From an uncultured Eubacteriales bacterium (GTDB lineage Bacteria > Bacillota > Clostridia > Oscillospirales > Oscillospiraceae): 26,275 bases of DNA. Under the pieces are notes generated by a model. The model was not told where the DNA came from and did no database searches. It saw only the letters and a program-made list of their open reading frames with translations. Positions within the stretch are counted from its first letter, which is position 1, and every line of letters starts with the position of its first letter. Where the stretch lies: the NCBI GenBank assembly GCA_900553135.1, contig USCO01000016.1, positions 1 to 26,275 of the forward strand, given 5' to 3'. Positions 22,731-26,275 of this stretch are shown in pieces. The translations under genes and the position numbers were made by a program.

Positions 22731-22774
22731 AAAAGAGCCCCGGAGCGGCCAATGTGCCGTTCCGGGGCTCTTTT
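22731..22774. terminator. Bidirectional terminator at the end of the phage-like cluster
   Basis: A 19-bp stem, AAAAGAGCCCCGGAGCGGC (22731-22749) with GCCGTTCCGGGGCTCTTTT (22756-22774, one G-T pair), and a 6-base loop. A residues precede and T residues follow on both strands, so it can end the plus-strand phage-like transcript and the convergent minus-strand dehydrogenase transcript. Confidence 0.92.
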
Positions 22775-22775
22775 C

Positions 22776-23717
22776 TTACTGCACGCGGTTGTGAAGGGGC
22801 TCTCCCGCCACATAGCGTTTCAAATTCTCCAGGGCCATGTTCACGCAGTTTTTCCGGGTGACCTCCAGGCGCATCCCGCCCGCCACGTGGGGGGTGAGGA
22901 GGAGGTTATCCACCTTCCAAAGGGGGTGGTCCGGGGGCAGGGGCTCGGGCTCGGTGACATCCAGGGCGGCCCCCCACAGGTGGCCCCCCTCCATGAGCTC
23001 CACCAGGGCCTGCTGGTCCAGCACAGACCCACGGCCCGCGCTGAGCAGGACGGCGTCCTCTTTCATGGCGGCCAGGCGCTGCCGGTTCATGAGGCCCACG
23101 GTCTGGGCCGTATGGGGCAGGGTCAGGGCCACCACGTCGGCCTGGGGCAGCAGGGCGTCCAGCTCCTCCATGGGGGCCAGGCGGTCAAAGCCGGGGACGC
23201 TCTCCTGCACCCGGCGGCGCAGGCCGATGGTCTCCCCGGCTCCCAGGGCCTTGCACAGCCCGGCAAACCAGCTGCCCACGTGGCCCGCGCCCACCACCAG
23301 CACGGTGGCCCCGGTGAGGGTCTTCATCTTCCCCAGATCCTTCCACTCTCCCTGGTGCTGCTGGTCCCGGTACTGGGGCAGTCTGCGGCACAGCGCCAGC
23401 AGACCCGCCAGCATATGCTCGGCCACCGACTGGCTGTTGCTGCCCGCAGAGTTGGTGAGAATGACCCCCTGGGGCAGTACCCCGGGCTGGGTATATTTGT
23501 CCGTCCCCGCCCACATGGACTGGAACCACTTCAGCCGCTTGGCGTCCTTCATCCGGTCCTCCTTGGGCCAGCCGAAGATCACCGTGGCCCGGGCCAGGTC
23601 CTCCTCCTTTACCGTGCGCCGCCCGGCGTAAATATGCTCGGCCTGGGGAGCCGCCGCCTCAAAGGCGGCCTTTTCCTCCTCCTTCAGGGGCAGCAGGTTC
23701 AAAATCACTTCCTCCAT
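22776..23717 (-). CDS. D-isomer specific 2-hydroxyacid dehydrogenase
   Basis: Reduces a 2-keto acid to a D-2-hydroxy acid, or the reverse, with NAD(P)H. The 313-residue protein has the complete family layout: an N-terminal catalytic half (ATVIFGWPKEDRMKDAKRLKW; NSAGSNSQSVAEHMLAGLLAL), a nucleotide-binding loop GAGHVG at 143-148, and catalytic-type Arg229 (SAGRGSVLD), Glu256/258 (DVTEPEPLPPDHPLW) and His277 (LTPHVAGGM). The residue after the dinucleotide fold is GLRRRV, and the arginines in place of the usual aspartate suggest NADPH preference (inference). ATG 23717 has AAAGGAGG 7 bases upstream. It is monocistronic with its own promoter. The substrate is not determined. Confidence 0.92.
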   Translation of the reverse strand: MEEVILNLLPLKEEEKAAFEAAAPQAEHIYAGRRTVKEEDLARATVIFGWPKEDRMKDAKRLKWFQSMWAGTDKYTQPGVLPQGVILTNSAGSNSQSVAEHMLAGLLALCRRLPQYRDQQHQGEWKDLGKMKTLTGATVLVVGAGHVGSWFAGLCKALGAGETIGLRRRVQESVPGFDRLAPMEELDALLPQADVVALTLPHTAQTVGLMNRQRLAAMKEDAVLLSAGRGSVLDQQALVELMEGGHLWGAALDVTEPEPLPPDHPLWKVDNLLLTPHVAGGMRLEVTRKNCVNMALENLKRYVAGEPLHNRVQ

Positions 23718-23747
23718 GGGGGGTCCTCCTTTTGTTCGCTTTTCCCT

Positions 23748-23776
23748 ATTATACCCGGGGGAAAAGGGGGACGCAA
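23748..23776 (-). promoter_or_regulatory. Promoter of the 2-hydroxyacid dehydrogenase gene
   Basis: On the minus strand, TTGCGT (23776-23771), a 17-base spacer and a perfect TATAAT (23753-23748), about 30 bases upstream of the start codon. The -35 is weak, so the gene may be low-level or activator-dependent. Confidence 0.7.
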
Positions 23777-23787
23777 GGGCGGCCTTC

Positions 23788-23816
23788 TTTACGGAGGGGA
23801 CAAGTTGTGCTACAAT
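23788..23816 (+). promoter_or_regulatory. Promoter of recG
   Basis: TTTACG (23788-23793), a 17-base spacer and TACAAT (23811-23816) read toward recG, predicting a leader of about 25 nt. It is divergent from the dehydrogenase promoter, with 11 bases between the two -35 boxes, so shared regulation is possible. Confidence 0.65.
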
Positions 23817-23848
23817 AAACTCCGATTTGCCGGAAAGGAGGCGCCGCC

Positions 23849-25921
23849 GTGGACATCACCCTGGACACCCCCCTCATCCAGTTTCCCGGGGTGGGCGAGG
23901 CCCGGTCCAAGAAGCTGGAAAAGCTGGGGCTCACCCGCTGTGAGCAGCTGCTGACCTACTTTCCCCGGGATTACGAGGACCGGCGGCAGATCTGGTCCAT
24001 CCGCTCCGCCCCCCTGGGGCAGAAGGTATGCGTGCGGGCCATGGTGGCCCAGCACCCCCAGCTCTCCCGCATCCGAAAGGGCATGGAACTGGTGAAGGTC
24101 CACGTGGTGGACCACGCCGGGGCCATGCACCTCACCTTCTTTAACCAGAGCTACGTGCAGCGGGCCCTCACCGCCGGGGAGGAGTACATCTTCTACGGCG
24201 CGGTGGAGGAGCAGGGCAGCCGCCGGACCATGGTGAACCCCATCTTTGAGCCCGCGGGGCGCCAGGGGGTCACCGGGCGCATCGTCCCCGTCTACCCGCT
24301 GACGGCGGGCATCTCCAACCACCTCATCTCCTCCCTCACCCATCTGGCGGTGGAGCACTGCGCCGCCCGGATGCCCGAGTCTCTGCCCCCCAAGGTGCGG
24401 CTGGCCCACCAGCTGGCTCAGGCGGAGTTTTCCTACCAGAACATCCACTTTCCCGCCACCCCCGAGGACCTGGACAAGGCCCGGCGGCGGTTCACCTTTG
24501 AGGAGCTCTTCTATCTCTCCGCCGGACTGGCCCTGCTGCGGGGCCGCCGGGATGGGGCGGTGTGTCCCCCCATGGACCCCCTCCCCAAGGAGGAGTTCCT
24601 TGCCCTGCTCCCCTTTGCCCCCACCCAGGCCCAGAGCCGGGTGATGGATGACATTGCCAAGGACCTCGCCTCGGGCAAGCCCATGAACCGCCTGGTTCAG
24701 GGCGACGTGGGCTCGGGCAAGACGGTGGTGGCCGCCTACGCCGCCTGGCTGGCGGTGAAAAACGGCGGGCAGGCCGCCCTCATGGCCCCCACTGAGGTAC
24801 TGGCCGAGCAGCACTACCGCTCCCTGGGCCCTCTGCTCCAGCAGGCGGGCATCCGGGTGGGGCTGCTCACCGGGGCCCTGACCCCCAAGGAGAAGCGGCT
24901 GGCCCGCCAGGCCCTGGCCGCGGGAGAAATTGACTTTGTCATCGGCACCCACGCCCTCATTTCCCAGGGGGTGGAATTTGCCCACCTGCGGCTGATGATC
25001 GCCGACGAGCAGCACCGCTTCGGGGTGGCCCAGCGCTCCGCCCTGGCGGGGAAGGGCTTAACCCCCCACGTACTGGTCATGTCGGCCACCCCCATTCCCC
25101 GTACCCTGGCCCTCATCATCTACGGGGACCTGGATGTGTCCATTATCGACCAGCTGCCCCCCGGCCGCTCCCCTGTGGAGACCTATGTGGTGGGAGAGGA
25201 CAAGCGGGCGCGGATGTACAACTTTGTGCGCAGGCTGGTGGGGGAGGGCCGTCAGGCCTACCTCATCTGTCCGGCGGTGGAGGACAACCCCGAGGGGGGC
25301 GAGCTGCCCGGCGGGGCCGCCCTGAAGGCGGTGACCAGCTACGCTCAGCACCTGCGGGAGGAGGTCTTTCCCGACCTCACCCTGGGGGTGCTCCACGGAA
25401 AAATGCGCCCCAAGGAGAAGGACGCCGTCATGGCCGCCTTTGCCGCCGGGGAAATTCAGGTACTGGTGGCCACCACGGTGGTGGAGGTGGGGGTGGACGT
25501 ACCCAACGCCGCCCTCATGGTGGTGGAAAACGCCGAGCGCTTTGGGCTCAGCCAGCTCCACCAGCTCCGGGGCCGGGTGGGCCGGGGCAAGCACCAGTCC
25601 TACTGTGTGCTGGTGACCCAGTCCCGCAGCCAGCAGGCCCGGGAGCGGCTGAAGACCCTGGCCTCCACCACCGACGGCTTTCAGGTGGCCGAGGAGGACC
25701 TGAAGCTGCGGGGGCCCGGCGACTTTTTCGGCAGCCGCCAGCACGGCCTGCCCCAGCTGGCTCTGGCCGACCTCACCAGCGACCTTCTCCTGCTGCAGCA
25801 GGCTCAGCAGGCCGCCCGGGACCTGTTGGAGGAGGATCCTACCCTCTCCCAACCGGAGAACCGCCCCGTGCTGGAACGGGTGCGGAAGCTCTTCTCCGAC
25901 ACCCCCGATATGTTCAACTAA
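23849..25921 (+). CDS. recG: ATP-dependent DNA helicase RecG
   Basis: Remodels stalled replication forks and branched recombination intermediates. The 690-residue protein has the full RecG length. The N-terminal wedge/OB domain (about 55-160: ALGQKVCVRAMVAQHP, MHLTFFNQSYVQRAL) precedes the SF2 helicase. Walker A GDVGSGKT is at 285-292, DEQH at 386-389, followed by MSATPIPRTLAL and, in domain two, TTVVEVGVDVPNA and HQLRGRVGRGKHQSYC. The C-terminal TRG-like region has DGFQVAEEDLKLRGPGDFFGSRQHG. The start is GTG 23849, 5 bases past AAAGGAGG. The gene is chromosomal housekeeping and marks the right border of the phage-like insertion. Confidence 0.97.
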   Translation: MDITLDTPLIQFPGVGEARSKKLEKLGLTRCEQLLTYFPRDYEDRRQIWSIRSAPLGQKVCVRAMVAQHPQLSRIRKGMELVKVHVVDHAGAMHLTFFNQSYVQRALTAGEEYIFYGAVEEQGSRRTMVNPIFEPAGRQGVTGRIVPVYPLTAGISNHLISSLTHLAVEHCAARMPESLPPKVRLAHQLAQAEFSYQNIHFPATPEDLDKARRRFTFEELFYLSAGLALLRGRRDGAVCPPMDPLPKEEFLALLPFAPTQAQSRVMDDIAKDLASGKPMNRLVQGDVGSGKTVVAAYAAWLAVKNGGQAALMAPTEVLAEQHYRSLGPLLQQAGIRVGLLTGALTPKEKRLARQALAAGEIDFVIGTHALISQGVEFAHLRLMIADEQHRFGVAQRSALAGKGLTPHVLVMSATPIPRTLALIIYGDLDVSIIDQLPPGRSPVETYVVGEDKRARMYNFVRRLVGEGRQAYLICPAVEDNPEGGELPGGAALKAVTSYAQHLREEVFPDLTLGVLHGKMRPKEKDAVMAAFAAGEIQVLVATTVVEVGVDVPNAALMVVENAERFGLSQLHQLRGRVGRGKHQSYCVLVTQSRSQQARERLKTLASTTDGFQVAEEDLKLRGPGDFFGSRQHGLPQLALADLTSDLLLLQQAQQAARDLLEEDPTLSQPENRPVLERVRKLFSDTPDMFN

Positions 25922-25948
25922 ATTCCCATTTTAAGGAGGAACCATCCC

Positions 25949-26275
25949 ATGAATCATCTGGAAGAAGTCAAGCATCTCCGCACCGAGCCCGACGGACGGC
26001 ACTATAACTGCGCCCAGTCCCTGCTGGTGCCCTACGCCCCCGAGTTTGGTCTGACCCCCGAGGAGGCCGACAAGCTGGGCGCCTTCTTTGGATCCGGCAT
26101 GCTCCACGGCTCCACCTGCGGCGCCCTCAGCGCCACCCTGATGCTGATGGGCCTGGCGGGCTGCACCAGCCAGCAGGCCGGCGAGGTCATCCGGGACTTC
26201 CGTAAGCGCCACCAGACCTCCGACTGCACCACGCTCCTCTCCATGGCCAAGGAGCAGGGCATCCAGAAGGTCTAT
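25949..26275 (+). CDS. C_GCAxxG_C_C family protein (cut by window end)
   Basis: The first 109 residues of a cysteine-rich small protein family of unknown exact function, thought to be redox-active or metal-binding. Conserved cysteines are Cys21 (NCAQSLL), Cys57 in GSTCGALSATLMLMG (the pattern usually written GCAxxG), and Cys93 (SDCTTLL), with Cys72 between. Length of the complete protein is usually about 140-170 residues, so the last third, with the final cysteine, is missing. ATG 25949 lies 7-8 bases past AAGGAGGA and 27 bases after the recG stop, so it is probably transcribed with recG. Confidence 0.8.
   Translation, partial: MNHLEEVKHLRTEPDGRHYNCAQSLLVPYAPEFGLTPEEADKLGAFFGSGMLHGSTCGALSATLMLMGLAGCTSQQAGEVIRDFRKRHQTSDCTTLLSMAKEQGIQKVY

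Noticed and set aside
9644..22775. Search for att-type direct repeats, tRNA genes, inverted repeats of an insertion sequence, or CRISPR repeats around the phage-like cluster.
   Set aside because: By eye I found no repeat shared by 9644-9815 and 22730-22775, no tRNA-like cloverleaf and no regularly spaced repeats. Short imperfect repeats could have been missed without computation.
22203..23954. A 583-codon plus-strand frame crossing the XkdU-like gene, the terminator and the antisense side of the dehydrogenase.
   Set aside because: It reads through a perfect bidirectional terminator and its first part is the +1 shadow of a DUF2313 gene; composition is Arg/Pro/Ser-rich without motifs.

Overview
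The window comes from the chromosome of a GC-rich Firmicute, most likely a gut Clostridia member of the Oscillospiraceae type. The reasons are a glgB-glgC-glgD-glgA cluster with the Firmicute-specific GlgD subunit, consistent AGGAGG ribosome binding sites with GTG and TTG starts, sigma-A type promoters, and high GC in every gene. The taxonomic call is inference from gene content.

Layout. (1) Positions 1-8404, minus strand: glycogen metabolism. A strong promoter (8376-8404) drives glgB, glgC, glgD and glgA, which ends at a textbook terminator (2287-2318). glgP follows with its own promoter (2119-2147) and runs off the left edge. The set covers ADP-glucose synthesis (GlgC with GlgD), chain elongation (GlgA), branching (GlgB) and phosphorolysis (GlgP). 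(2) 8447-9643, minus strand: a secreted D-Ala-D-Ala carboxypeptidase with its terminator. (3) 9816-22729, plus strand: about 13 kb of tightly packed, mostly overlapping phage structural genes in the order of the Bacillus PBSX late operon: small terminase remnant, large terminase, portal, prohead protease, decoration protein, major capsid, three connector genes, contractile sheath, tube, frameshifted tail chaperone, a short protein in the tape-measure slot, LysM tail protein, hub, spike, gp25-like protein, baseplate J, and YmfQ/XkdU-like. It closes at a bidirectional terminator (22731-22774). (4) 22776-26275: a D-2-hydroxyacid dehydrogenase (minus), recG (plus, divergent promoters), and the start of a C_GCAxxG_C_C family gene.

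The most interesting part is region 3. It holds a complete-looking head and contractile tail module with intact large-terminase and protease catalytic residues. It has no integrase, repressor, replication, lysis or tail-fibre gene and lies between housekeeping genes. The small terminase lacks a DNA-binding domain. The tape-measure slot holds only a 168-residue low-complexity protein. A canonical A AAA AAC slippery site joins the two tail chaperone reading frames. Together these suggest a domesticated particle, perhaps a contractile-tailed gene-transfer-agent-like system with an unusually short or differently measured tail. That is a hypothesis; the gene order and motifs are what the sequence shows.
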